The translations under genes and the position numbers were made by a program. The notes beneath the pieces are model-generated. The model made no database searches and was not told the origin of the DNA. It saw only the letters and a list, made by a program, of their open reading frames with translations. DNA of 31,165 nucleotides from a virus. Of this stretch, positions 1-6,596 are shown piece by piece. Position 1 is the first letter of the stretch. Each line of letters opens with the position of its first letter. Where the stretch lies: the IMG/VR virus record IMGVR_UViG_3300009002_000654, positions 1 through 31,165 of that record; one strand, given 5' to 3'.

Positions 1-13
1 AATGGAAAAATAA

Positions 14-49
14 TTGACAAAAAGTTACCTAGGTATTACTATTTTTTCG
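14..49 (+). promoter_or_regulatory. Candidate promoter for the 5' leader
   Basis: TTGACA lies at 14-19 and TATTTTTT at 40-47, with a 20-base spacer. Bacteroidota promoters have a -33 element and a TAnnTTTG-like -7 element with about 19 bases between, so the spacing fits that host group better than the 17 bases of E. coli. It would drive the folded leader that follows and the genes from 534. This is motif matching only. Confidence 0.4.
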
Positions 50-533
50 TATATTGTATACAAGATACAAAGGTACTCCTATACCTTCCATACCAAACAT
101 AGGTTAACATTCCCATCTGTGGGCCCTGAAATTATGCTACCGAAAGGGTAGGGTTGATAAGGACTTCCTGTAGATGCGATGATGTAAAATCAAATACGAA
201 ACTAGTGCAGTAAAGCAGTAACGCCCTATGGGGTGCAAAAATGAACATGATGGTCTTAACCAATTGTTGCCGATGAGCTTAGTCATTCTGTGTAGAAGCT
301 AGATAAGTTATGATTACTGAAAACCTATAAGCTTGTTGCTTACTAGGTAAATTTGCTTGGGGGAAATCCTCTCGCTCTAATAACCTTTCTACGTCAACTA
401 TTAAGACAACAGTAAACAACTCAGTAATTAACAATCACCACTTCCGTGGGTAGCGTAAGCGTACCACAGGAACAAATCACTCATACGGAGTGAGCTATCT
501 TTAAAATTAACTTAAACCATAAAAAGAAAAATT
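50..533 (+). ncRNA. Folded non-coding leader region
   Basis: No convincing gene is present in about 480 bases. Several local helices are visible: CTACC-GAAA-GGGTAG at 137-151 (GNRA tetraloop, one bulged G), CGCCC-TATG-GGGTG near 222-235, AAGC-TTGTT-GCTT near 330, a long hairpin at 442-472 closed by TTCC/GGAA and capped by a GTAA tetraloop, and TCACTC-ATACG-GAGTGA at 477-493. The region lies between a candidate promoter and a run of tiny genes, so it may be a structured 5' UTR or an independent RNA. I recognise no known RNA family. Confidence 0.35.
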
Positions 534-842
534 ATGGCGCACGAAGACCTCGTACTAACCGAAATAGACATAGCTAAAGATCTACTTCGCCACAAAAATA
601 CATTCCTTACAAGACAAGTAAACAGACTAGAGTTCAGCTTAGAACAATCTAAAAAAGCTACAAGCCTCTGGAAAGATGAATACTTCGCTCTATACAATAA
701 GATCAAAGCCCTCACCCTCCTTGTAGAAGACGAACAAGCTGGACAACTAAACCTTACAAAAACCTCCTTCGACTCTGCTGGAAATCAACTTCCTGACATG
801 GCTCTCGCTATCTGCGATCTAGGAGAACAACATTGCGAATAA
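534..842 (+). CDS. Hypothetical protein, helical
   Basis: A 102-residue protein of unknown function. Residues 1-70 are rich in Leu, Glu, Lys and Arg with heptad-like spacing, suggesting a coiled coil; the C-terminal third is more polar. It has no signal peptide and no membrane segment. The ATG follows an AAAAAGAAAAATT leader with no Shine-Dalgarno sequence. Its stop overlaps the next start (TAATG), so it heads a three-gene translationally coupled set ending at 1104. Confidence 0.7.
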   Translation: MAHEDLVLTEIDIAKDLLRHKNTFLTRQVNRLEFSLEQSKKATSLWKDEYFALYNKIKALTLLVEDEQAGQLNLTKTSFDSAGNQLPDMALAICDLGEQHCE

Positions 843-976
843 TGACAACAATACAATATAACTGGAAAGACTCTGGATGGAAAGACTTACGCGAGTATAG
901 CATTCACCTAGTAGACTATGAGCTGCAGAAGATGATTAACCTTTACTCTCATGAATACAAATTTAGACTAGCATGA
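842..976 (+). CDS. Hypothetical mini-protein (44 aa)
   Basis: A 44-residue ORF whose ATG shares an A with the preceding TAA stop, and whose TGA overlaps the next ATG (ATGA at 973-976). The protein is rich in Trp, Tyr and charged residues (SGWKDLREY) and looks soluble. No family is recognised. The case for it being real rests on overlap at both ends and the absence of any competing frame. Confidence 0.55.
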   Translation: MTTIQYNWKDSGWKDLREYSIHLVDYELQKMINLYSHEYKFRLA

Positions 977-1104
977 CAATAGAACAAATAGCTTCTACCG
1001 ACCTTATATACAAGTCTACAGAAGTATATCAATACACCACCTCTGAACGCTACGATAAACCCATCCTAAAAGGCCTTACAAAAGAAGACAATACAACATA
1101 CTAG
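973..1104 (+). CDS. Hypothetical mini-protein (43 aa)
   Basis: A 43-residue ORF starting in an ATGA overlap with the upstream gene and ending in TAG, just before a C-rich stretch and the terminator at 1138-1179. The product is polar with no membrane segment or metal motif. Its position as the last gene before a terminator supports a three-gene operon 534-1104. Function unknown. Confidence 0.5.
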   Translation: MTIEQIASTDLIYKSTEVYQYTTSERYDKPILKGLTKEDNTTY

Positions 1105-1137
1105 CCCCCCTTTTAACCACCTATATAAAACATCCCC

Positions 1138-1179
1138 CCCCCTTAACCCTTTATGGATTCATTTCTGTAGGGGGTTTTT
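1138..1179 (+). terminator. Rho-independent terminator
   Basis: CCCCC at 1138-1142 pairs with GGGGG at 1170-1174 and is followed by five Ts. The loop is long (27 bases). It closes the 534-1104 set. The stretch from 1180 to 1335 shows no gene. Confidence 0.5.
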
Positions 1180-1335
1180 GCATTGTACTTGCTTCCTTCA
1201 ATACGTACATACATAGGTAAGGAGGTAAATAAAAATATTAGAGATAGTAAAGATGGTGAGAGTAAAATATTAACGATGGTATAGATGTAGAGTCTCCCAA
1301 TCAACCTACCCCCATTACATTTCCAATTTTTGACA

Positions 1336-1372
1336 CTCCCCCCTTAAGTTTCGACTTGGTGGGAGAATTTTT
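1336..1372 (+). terminator. Hairpin with UUCG loop upstream of 1393 gene
   Basis: CTCCC at 1336-1340 pairs with GGGAG at 1361-1365. Inside it, CC pairs with GG and AAGT with ACTT around a TTCG tetraloop, followed by AATTTTT. The form is that of an intrinsic terminator, but it stands only 20 bases before the next start. It may insulate that gene or stabilise its 5' end. Confidence 0.6.
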
Positions 1373-1392
1373 AACCTTTTAACCTTTACATT

Positions 1393-1806
1393 ATGCCTAT
1401 TCAATTTGTTTCCATTGCCGGTAAGGATCTATTCTCCGACCAGTATGGACAGTACCGTTACGTCAACGCCACCTACACCAACATCGTAGCTGAAGAGCGT
1501 AAGAACAGCAACGGAACCGTCTTCCACCGTGGTACCATCCAGGTTCCAGGTGACTCCAAGCCTTCTCGCACGGTCAACGTGTTCGGTGAGATGCTCAAGG
1601 ACATTCAGGTGGGCCAACAGGGCCTAACGCGTGTCCGTGTCTCCAAGGATGCTGATGGTGTTATCCAACTCGGCTTCCAGTTCTCTTACGGAGAGGGTGG
1701 CCAGAATGCTCTCGAAGCTTCTGCCGTTGAGTCCGAGTGGGGCTTCACTATGGTCGGAACTGAAGCGATCTCCGCTACTCAGGACGAGGTCATCGGAGAA
1801 AACTAA
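1393..1806 (+). CDS. Hypothetical, probably abundant soluble protein
   Basis: A 137-residue protein with no recognised family. It has alternating beta-like segments (residues 1-100) and an acidic, low-complexity C-terminus rich in Glu, Ser and Ala. That plan resembles single-stranded-DNA-binding proteins but no diagnostic motif is visible, so this is only a suggestion. Codon choice is strikingly C- and G-ending (GTC, ACC, CTC, AAG), unlike its neighbours, as in highly expressed genes. It stands alone between a hairpin upstream and strong hairpins downstream. The leader is AACCTTTACATT-ATG, without a Shine-Dalgarno sequence. Confidence 0.8.
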   Translation: MPIQFVSIAGKDLFSDQYGQYRYVNATYTNIVAEERKNSNGTVFHRGTIQVPGDSKPSRTVNVFGEMLKDIQVGQQGLTRVRVSKDADGVIQLGFQFSYGEGGQNALEASAVESEWGFTMVGTEAISATQDEVIGEN

Positions 1807-1814
1807 CTACCTAG

Positions 1815-1939
1815 CTCCCAGCTGCACCTTTAACGGTGTGGTTGGGGGCAACGTTGGGTTTCCAAGGGAGGAATGGATAGGCTGTTTGTGTTAGATAGTC
1901 TCAGACATAATCAACCACTCTCTACCCATTCTTCCCCTT
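1815..1939 (+). terminator. Double hairpin after the 1393 gene
   Basis: CTCCCAGCTGCACC at 1815-1828 pairs along 14 positions (with G-U pairs) with 1835-1848 around a TTTAAC loop. A second long stem pairs 1864-1880 with 1922-1939, again with G-U pairs. There is no clear T tract, so these may protect the 3' end or stop transcription by folding. Confidence 0.5.
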
Positions 1940-2007
1940 CCCAAACCCCCAAAAACCCTGACTACTATACCCTAGTCAACAGTACCAAGATCCCAAAGAT
2001 CTCAAAT

Positions 2008-2094
2008 GGACCGTTCGTATAAGCTTGGAAGAGCTGGCAATACAACTGGGAAACACCATCTCAGTAACTATGAGTTCGACTCTCATACGGTTTT
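2008..2094 (+). tRNA. Non-canonical tRNA-like cloverleaf
   Basis: GGACCGT (2008-2014) pairs over all seven positions with ACGGTTT (2087-2093), two of them G-U. The T-arm is textbook: ATGAG-TTCGACT-CTCAT (2070-2086). The D-arm would be GTAT/ATAC with an outsized 19-base loop containing its own AGCT-TGGAAG-AGCT hairpin. The anticodon-position arm is ACTGGGA/TCTCAGT (2045-2065) with loop AACACCA, which lacks the universal U33 and a purine at 37. It could be a decayed tRNA or a tRNA mimic; I assign no amino acid. Confidence 0.4.
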
Positions 2095-2119
2095 CTATTA
2101 ACCTTCAAATAACATCATC

Positions 2120-2305
2120 ATGAAAGTATACTTATTAGTCAGAAAGCGTTACTTTGACGATTATGGTCAAGTATCGGCCACTTACCCACACAATAATTAC
2201 TCTACTGAGAAAGTGATGAGTGTACATTACGCTGCACCTGAGCTTCCTGTACTGGATTCAGAAGACATGGATGAATATATCATCCGCTCTTTCATAGTAG
2301 AATAA
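2120..2305 (+). CDS. Hypothetical mini-protein (61 aa)
   Basis: A 61-residue soluble protein starting in a basic beta-like strand (MKVYLLVRKRYFDDY) and ending acidic. The start is preceded by AACATCATC, a leader repeated before several genes here. No domain is recognised. It follows a tRNA-like element and precedes a small membrane protein. Confidence 0.65.
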   Translation: MKVYLLVRKRYFDDYGQVSATYPHNNYSTEKVMSVHYAAPELPVLDSEDMDEYIIRSFIVE

Positions 2306-2335
2306 ATTAGTACACCAATCTTAAATAACATCATC

Positions 2336-2506
2336 ATGACCAACACTAAAATAATGCTAGTAACTCTAGGGGTATCCCTCGTAGCATCACTAATCATCAT
2401 GGCTCTAGAAGCCACATTTGGTGTCGTAGCAGTATACTACGCAGCAATGGGCATCGTAGCCTTTGTAGGCCTGATACTTCCCATCTACCAACTAAGACCT
2501 AGGTGA
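2336..2506 (+). CDS. Small two-helix membrane protein (56 aa)
   Basis: A 56-residue protein with two hydrophobic segments: residues about 6-20 and 24-50, the second holding a Gly/Ala/Val-rich stretch. The end is short and basic (QLRPR). Again the ATG follows AACATCATC. Small phage membrane proteins of this kind may act in lysis control, superinfection exclusion or host takeover, but nothing here decides between these. Confidence 0.6.
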   Translation: MTNTKIMLVTLGVSLVASLIIMALEATFGVVAVYYAAMGIVAFVGLILPIYQLRPR

Positions 2507-3153
2507 GTAGCCCTTTGACCCTAACAGGTCACTGTCGTTGGCTCAAAGCCATCACTAGCATAGACAAGGTATTAATGCGTCTGCCACAAAAGCAGAAGAA
2601 TCAAGGTTCGAATCCTTGAGTTTTTAACTAGTAACACAAGTGACCACGGTACCTCGCTGAGAGGTATAACTATCTAACTACGCAGAATATGATGTTGCTC
2701 AACACCATCATCCTAAACGTAAGTAGTAAATTAACCCGGAATCAATAAGCAATAGCTGAGAGTGTGAGAACTCAACACTATTGACGAAGAAGCTTAACCT
2801 GAATTAACAGGTAGAACACAAGTTATTAAACAGCTTCACTTGTTTTATTTAGTTCTGTAGTGTATTGAATAAACAACTGTAACATGTAATCGAACATGTC
2901 TGACGATCTGTAAAGCAGTGAAACAGTGAGAATATATAAATGAATAGCGATGGTGTTGACTACCATTAGATAAATCTCCCTGATCTTAAGAGTCTACATA
3001 ATCTAGTAGTAGGCACTGGAAGGAAACTTATAAACAACAAACTTTAAAAGAGCAGTTGCGAACATAGGAGTACAGAGCACAAAGATCATACTAGTGTAAA
3101 AGGGATTCATTTATATATTCTCTATCATTAATCATCATAAATACCCAACCATC
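2507..3153 (+). ncRNA. Long folded non-coding region with tRNA-like core
   Basis: About 650 bases hold no gene. Near the start is a tRNA-like core (listed separately). Further helices: TACCTC-GCTGA-GAGGTA near 2650, a GATG-TTG hairpin near 2690-2712, nested AATAG...CTATT / TGAG...CTCA near 2751-2782, ACCTG-AATTAA-CAGGT near 2797-2812, and ACAAGT...ACTTGT followed by TTTATTT near 2817-2850, which resembles a terminator. After about 2860 structure is weaker. I see no known family. It may be one large RNA or several small ones. Confidence 0.35.
2549..2626 (+). tRNA. tRNA-like core with unpaired acceptor
   Basis: Spacing is canonical: TA at 2556-2557; D-arm GCAT (2558-2561)/ATGC (2575-2578) with a 13-base loop containing GG; anticodon-type arm TCTGC-CACAAAA-GCAGA (2580-2596); five variable bases; T-arm CAAGG-TTCGAAT-CCTTG (2602-2618). 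Two things are wrong for a tRNA: the flanks (CCATCAC and AGTTTTT) cannot pair as an acceptor stem, and position 33 is A. A literal reading of the loop gives CAA (Leu), but leucine tRNAs carry a long variable arm, absent here. Pseudogene or embedded tRNA-like module. Confidence 0.4.
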
Positions 3154-3342
3154 ATGGTATACCTAGACCAGCGGATAAATAGACTACTCTTTAGAAAAGG
3201 AGAAGCTCTAGTAGCTTTGTATAACCTCAAAGCAGGTGCTGCTAAAATAATTAGTATTCACTACCCGACAGACGAAGAAGCTGTTGTAACCTACCTCCGC
3301 ACAAACGGAGAGTATGGAGTTCAACACTTCAAAGAGGCTTAA
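3154..3342 (+). CDS. Hypothetical mini-protein (62 aa)
   Basis: A 62-residue soluble protein of mixed helix and strand character, unknown family. Its ATG follows CCAACCATC, a variant of the leader seen at other starts. It stands alone between two long non-coding regions, so it has its own transcript or lies within a long structured one. Confidence 0.6.
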   Translation: MVYLDQRINRLLFRKGEALVALYNLKAGAAKIISIHYPTDEEAVVTYLRTNGEYGVQHFKEA

Positions 3343-3766
3343 TTGTCTCCCTGAAACCACTAAGCTAAGTAAAACCTTAGAAGGTCAGGTTATGGATAAC
3401 AAGTTTGCATTATGCATCTCAATGAAGAGAGAAGTAAAGAGTTATAGTAAGTGTCATGACACTCTATAATTTGCGTTGAAGCACTTAACTTGTTATCCTA
3501 AATATCTTACTACAAATTCGATACATCACGCAGGTTGCGGGTAAAGCGCTACAAACTAATAGAAGTAGCTTAGGGTTCGATCCCCTTATGTATCACCACA
3601 ATTACCCGAATGTAGAAATACTTTCTGTAGTACACAGAATAAGGCAATAGTATAGAATTGTATTCTTCTACTCCTAGTCATTAAGGATCTCACTATCGGT
3701 GAGGAAAGCAAGAGTTTGGCGACTTGCATACAGTTCACTTTTTATCATCCACTAACATCAAACATC
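3343..3766 (+). ncRNA. Folded non-coding region with 12-bp closed domain
   Basis: No gene is evident. GGATAACAAGTT (3394-3405) pairs perfectly over 12 bp with AACTTGTTATCC (3487-3498), closing a domain of about 105 bases. Inside are TCTC-AATGAA-GAGA (near 3417-3430) and a nested arm TTATAG (3442-3447)/CTATAA (3464-3469) over GTGTCATGACAC (3451-3462). Before it stands CTAAG-TAAAAC-CTTAG. Behind it come the tRNA-like gene 3520-3598 and more hairpins: TCTGT-AGTAC-ACAGA near 3624-3638 and CTCAC-TATCG-GTGAG near 3689-3703. No known RNA family is recognised. Confidence 0.4.
3520..3598 (+). tRNA. tRNA-like gene with encoded CCA, odd anticodon arm
   Basis: GATACAT (3520-3526) pairs perfectly with ATGTATC (3588-3594), followed by discriminator A and an encoded CCA (3596-3598). 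The D-arm is CGC/GCG with GGGTAAA in the loop. The T-arm TAGGG-TTCGATC-CCCTT has four of five pairs. Where the anticodon arm belongs, the best helix is GCTAC/GTAGC with a 12-base loop. With canonical spacing the loop would be AACTAAT (CTA at 34-36, A at 33) on a stem with only three of five pairs. Acceptor and CCA suggest a processed, possibly charged RNA; decoding ability is doubtful. Confidence 0.5.
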
Positions 3767-4381
3767 ATGATTACCACTCCAAACATCAAAGCACTAGTAT
3801 ACAAGATCCAGCCTGAATTAGCTGAAGAACAACAGACCATCGTTGACTCTTTCAACCTACTCATTGAACAGGCTGCCAATACCCTCAACATAAAGAATGA
3901 GGAGCTACAGAAGGAGAAGAAAGCAACTCTCCTAACTATCAAGAATAAGCTCAAAGAAACTCTTTACATTCACCGTCAAGATAATATCTTCTGGGTTGTT
4001 GGTATCACTAAGTTTGACCACCTAACCACCAAGGAAGTAGAGCTCTTAACAGAGTCTAAGGCTAGCACATGGGAGAGTAGTCCTCCAAAGCTTACATCTT
4101 ACAAGAGTCCAGCCTTCCACATCATCAACAATGTTATCTTCTTAGCTGGTCGTGAGATCAAGCAACCATACCCACTATGGAAGACACATAACATTGATAG
4201 CAACAGTGCAATGGTATACCCTAACATAGGTATCAAGCATGGCGACAACGGCTACTACAGCTTCCGTCAAGGTCATTACTCAACACTTGAACTTGCTGCT
4301 GTATTCAACTTACCAGCACTACCTACAGAAGCACAAGCAACCGAATTACCTACATTGTCTGATTACAAGGCACGTAAATAA
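3767..4381 (+). CDS. Hypothetical protein (204 aa)
   Basis: A soluble protein of 204 residues. I chose the ATG at 3767, after AACATCAAACATC, rather than an in-frame TTG 51 bases upstream, because that leader recurs here. Residues about 12-60 look like a long helix pair rich in Glu, Gln and Lys. The middle and C-terminal parts contain many aromatic and Pro residues with HGDNGYYSFRQGHYS-type beta segments. No catalytic motif or known domain is recognised, and there is no export signal. It is the largest gene between 2000 and 8600. Confidence 0.75.
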   Translation: MITTPNIKALVYKIQPELAEEQQTIVDSFNLLIEQAANTLNIKNEELQKEKKATLLTIKNKLKETLYIHRQDNIFWVVGITKFDHLTTKEVELLTESKASTWESSPPKLTSYKSPAFHIINNVIFLAGREIKQPYPLWKTHNIDSNSAMVYPNIGIKHGDNGYYSFRQGHYSTLELAAVFNLPALPTEAQATELPTLSDYKARK

Positions 4382-4431
4382 CCCACATTACCCTAAATGC
4401 TGTCAAATCAGTATTTTATTATGTAAGCTAA

Positions 4432-4455
4432 TCCCCTCATCGCAAGGTGAGGGGA
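4432..4455 (+). terminator. Strong GC hairpin after 3767 gene
   Basis: TCCCCTCA (4432-4439) pairs perfectly with TGAGGGGA (4448-4455) around TCGCAAGG. There is no T tract after it, so it could be a terminator without a U run or a processing/stability hairpin. Confidence 0.45.
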
Positions 4456-4569
4456 ACGCTGTAACCTAACTACTAGTCGTCACAAGTCGGCAATCATACA
4501 ATCAGTATGGATAGCGAGTGCAGTAACTAAATAACATCATCCGTCTAACCAAGATAAATAACCAGAATC

Positions 4570-4764
4570 ATGACCTATTTAAATAACATCCCTTTACCCG
4601 GATTATGGTTTGATGTTACTATAGGAACATCAGTTCAGCTAACATTCTATACAGAGTCTTGGGCCAAACGTGCTGCTGAATCACTGCAACACACATCACT
4701 AATGATAACCTCATCAGGACCACTAGTTACTGTTTCTGGAGGTATTATTAACATTCATCAATAA
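4570..4764 (+). CDS. Hypothetical mini-protein (64 aa)
   Basis: A 64-residue protein with mostly beta-strand character (IPLPGLWFDVTIGT, then a helix around KRAAESLQ and another hydrophobic strand). No signal or membrane helix. The start follows ACCAGAATC. It precedes a small membrane protein by eight bases, so they are probably co-transcribed. Unknown function. Confidence 0.6.
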   Translation: MTYLNNIPLPGLWFDVTIGTSVQLTFYTESWAKRAAESLQHTSLMITSSGPLVTVSGGIINIHQ

Positions 4765-4772
4765 ACATCATC

Positions 4773-4943
4773 ATGAGTACATCCATTTATGCATTACTCA
4801 ACCTATCAATCCTTTTAATTCTAGGATGGGTATTACTACCTACATTAGATAGTAGGCCGATACAAACAATAATGTGTTTCTCACTTATTACAATTGGATT
4901 AGTGGTTGACACTTATTCTTATTATAAATCAAAATACCCATGA
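4773..4943 (+). CDS. Small two-helix membrane protein (56 aa)
   Basis: A 56-residue protein with hydrophobic helices at about residues 5-24 and 29-47, separated by a short polar turn (TLDSRPI), and a basic tail (YYKSKYP). It has the AACATCATC leader. Length and plan match the 2336 gene, although the sequences differ. Its TGA overlaps the next ATG (4940-4943). Confidence 0.6.
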   Translation: MSTSIYALLNLSILLILGWVLLPTLDSRPIQTIMCFSLITIGLVVDTYSYYKSKYP

Positions 4944-5149
4944 AGATCAACGGAACAGAAATAGTAGACGTCTCAGTACAAACACATTCACTCAAGTATG
5001 TACTTAACGGACACCGTCTCTCTATCACCTTCTACAATCCGTCTGGATGCATTCGTGCATACACGCCATTAAGAGCTAACTCAGAGCTCGAAGTGATCAA
5101 GAATGGTAGAGAAATGCGAATCTTCGCAAAGAAAATCACAATCACATAG
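4940..5149 (+). CDS. Hypothetical protein (69 aa), beta-rich
   Basis: A 69-residue protein with alternating polar and hydrophobic residues, predicted mostly beta, basic at the C-terminus (NGREMRIFAKK). It is coupled to the upstream membrane-protein gene by an ATGA overlap. No family recognised. The stop is TAG. Confidence 0.6.
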   Translation: MKINGTEIVDVSVQTHSLKYVLNGHRLSITFYNPSGCIRAYTPLRANSELEVIKNGREMRIFAKKITIT

Positions 5150-5216
5150 ACCTGATCTATATCTCACTCAGTTAGCTATTCAATTAGTAACTCAACCTAA
5201 CTAATAATATTAGCCC

Positions 5217-5546
5217 ATGTTCTCAATGATAGAATACTTAGCCTTAACAGGTGCAGCGATAGTAGCATTTATGTTACTAGACCTTATTATCTTCCTGTAC
5301 GCTACAGAAGAGGTGTCAACAATACTGCCAGAACATCGGTATGAGTTGGTACAATACGGCGCCAACTCCTACTGCCTAAGATATGGTATTGAAGGAGATT
5401 GGGGTTATTTCCACGGCACACTCAGGGACGACCTAACGAACCAAGACAACTACGGTTCTTATGCTGCCACTACTCCTATACCCAAGCAATCTTTACAATC
5501 GTTGGAAGAGACGCTTACCAAAATCAAACCATGCAGATCAAGATAG
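5217..5546 (+). CDS. Membrane-anchored hypothetical protein (109 aa)
   Basis: One hydrophobic segment spans about residues 7-29 and is followed by a soluble domain of about 80 residues with an aromatic-rich core (YCLRYGIEGDWGYFHG). The short N-terminus with no cleavage site suggests an uncleaved anchor. The start lies in an AT-rich leader with no Shine-Dalgarno sequence. The 3' end overlaps the 29-residue ORF at 5531. Unknown function. Confidence 0.65.
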   Translation: MFSMIEYLALTGAAIVAFMLLDLIIFLYATEEVSTILPEHRYELVQYGANSYCLRYGIEGDWGYFHGTLRDDLTNQDNYGSYAATTPIPKQSLQSLEETLTKIKPCRSR

Positions 5547-5620
5547 CTAATTGGGCCTCTGGTTTAATAACCAATGGCATCCTCTATAGTTCCATCACTC
5601 AAGAAAACCTAATATTATGA
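5531..5620 (+). CDS. Possible micro-ORF (29 aa)
   Basis: A 29-residue ORF overlapping the end of the preceding gene by 16 bases in another frame and joined to the next gene by ATGA at 5617-5620. The product is amphipathic. It fits the coupling style of this genome and fills an otherwise empty 70 bases, but there is no independent support. Confidence 0.35.
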   Translation: MQIKIANWASGLITNGILYSSITQENLIL

Positions 5621-6078
5621 GTCCTCAACAACGTAAAGCACACAAAATCCTCAACGCCCTTAAAAAGGGTAAGAGTGTTACTTTCATCGTCATCCAATAT
5701 GGAGTAGATAGTGATGTAGTAGAAGAATTACAAGCACGTCTTGATTCTCTCGCAGGCAACGCCAAGCCACCAGCTAAGTTCTACCTACCTAACAACTCAT
5801 GCTGTATCACCTATCACGGTCGTGAGTTGGAGACTAATGTGTCGCCCATCTATAATGGTGGTAACCCACATGCCTCTAACTGGCTTGATATTGAGCGTAA
5901 AGCATTAATGTGCAATACAAAAGCTTTCTCTTCCATGTGGAAAGTAAAGGCTCGCATGTTTATCCAGCTTAGTGAATACTTCTTACGTACACCTCAAGCC
6001 TTAATGGCTGAATGGTACCGTATTAAGAACAATCCAGCTGAACAAGCAAGACTTGACAACCTCTATAACAAGAGGTAA
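5617..6078 (+). CDS. Hypothetical protein with N-terminal HTH-like segment (153 aa)
   Basis: Residues about 7-42 (KILNALKKGKSVTFIVIQY, then GVDSDVVEELQARL) read like a helix-turn-helix in which a recognition helix follows a Gly turn, so nucleic-acid binding is possible. The rest has a beta-like centre (CCITYHGRELE) and a helical, Arg/Lys-rich C-terminus. No catalytic motif or membrane segment is seen. The start lies in an ATGA overlap. A regulator is possible but not established. Confidence 0.65.
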   Translation: MSPQQRKAHKILNALKKGKSVTFIVIQYGVDSDVVEELQARLDSLAGNAKPPAKFYLPNNSCCITYHGRELETNVSPIYNGGNPHASNWLDIERKALMCNTKAFSSMWKVKARMFIQLSEYFLRTPQALMAEWYRIKNNPAEQARLDNLYNKR

Positions 6079-6224
6079 AGAAGCCCATTTTGATGTTTGG
6101 AGATGAGAGGATTGTGACAAGATATAACTCACAGTTTAAAATAAGGACTATGCCACGCCCTAACGGGAAAGGCGAGCAGAGGCTTACCTGCGTCCTAACC
6201 TCTTTTATTTACAAATCAACTGCT

Positions 6225-6404
6225 ATGAATGAACAAGAAGCCTACATCGTAAATATCCTCGAAGGATTTGTAACCATGCTTAACAGAGCTGGTATCGATA
6301 ACCTTGAGGTCACTGACCTTACTTTCACCAACGGAATGCTTAATGTGACTACCAGAGATGGTGTTACAACTACGCTAACAATGGTACAAACTCCAGTCGT
6401 ATGA
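6225..6404 (+). CDS. Hypothetical mini-protein (59 aa)
   Basis: A 59-residue protein with an N-terminal helix (NEQEAYIVNILEGFVTMLN) followed by beta segments. An in-frame ATG at 6093 would add 44 residues. I prefer 6225 because the added segment has no clear fold and its DNA contains AGAGG...CCTCT followed by TTTATTT (near 6178-6212), a terminator-like hairpin. The stop overlaps the next start. Confidence 0.6.
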   Translation: MNEQEAYIVNILEGFVTMLNRAGIDNLEVTDLTFTNGMLNVTTRDGVTTTLTMVQTPVV

Positions 6405-6586
6405 CGCAACCAAAGCGTAACAGCCGAGGGCAAATGAGATGCCTAGATAAAGCCACAAATCGCACATGTATTGCTACATGTGATGACGAGGTGATAACTG
6501 AACTCTCTGAACTGAACATAACTGACTCATCAGGCAATCACCGTAAGGTATTCGCAGATGAAGTTATTTTTAACCAATACTATTAA
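6401..6586 (+). CDS. Hypothetical mini-protein (61 aa)
   Basis: A 61-residue protein, basic in the first half (TQPKRNSRGQMRCLDKATNR) and acidic in the second, with three Cys residues (CLDKATNRTCIATC) that could bind a metal or be incidental. ATGA overlap with the upstream gene. Unknown family. Confidence 0.6.
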   Translation: MTQPKRNSRGQMRCLDKATNRTCIATCDDEVITELSELNITDSSGNHRKVFADEVIFNQYY

Positions 6587-6596
6587 AAACTTTATT

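Noticed and set aside
1631-1894. Open frame overlapping the 1393 gene
   Set aside because: Ser/Leu-rich shadow of a strongly codon-biased gene; it reads through the 3' hairpin.
4239-4469. Open frame overlapping the end of the 3767 gene
   Set aside because: Almost wholly a shadow of a better gene, and it continues through the GC hairpin at 4432.
5399-5620. Longer version of the 5531 micro-ORF
   Set aside because: The upstream part is a shadow of the 5217 gene; only the piece from ATG 5531 could be real.
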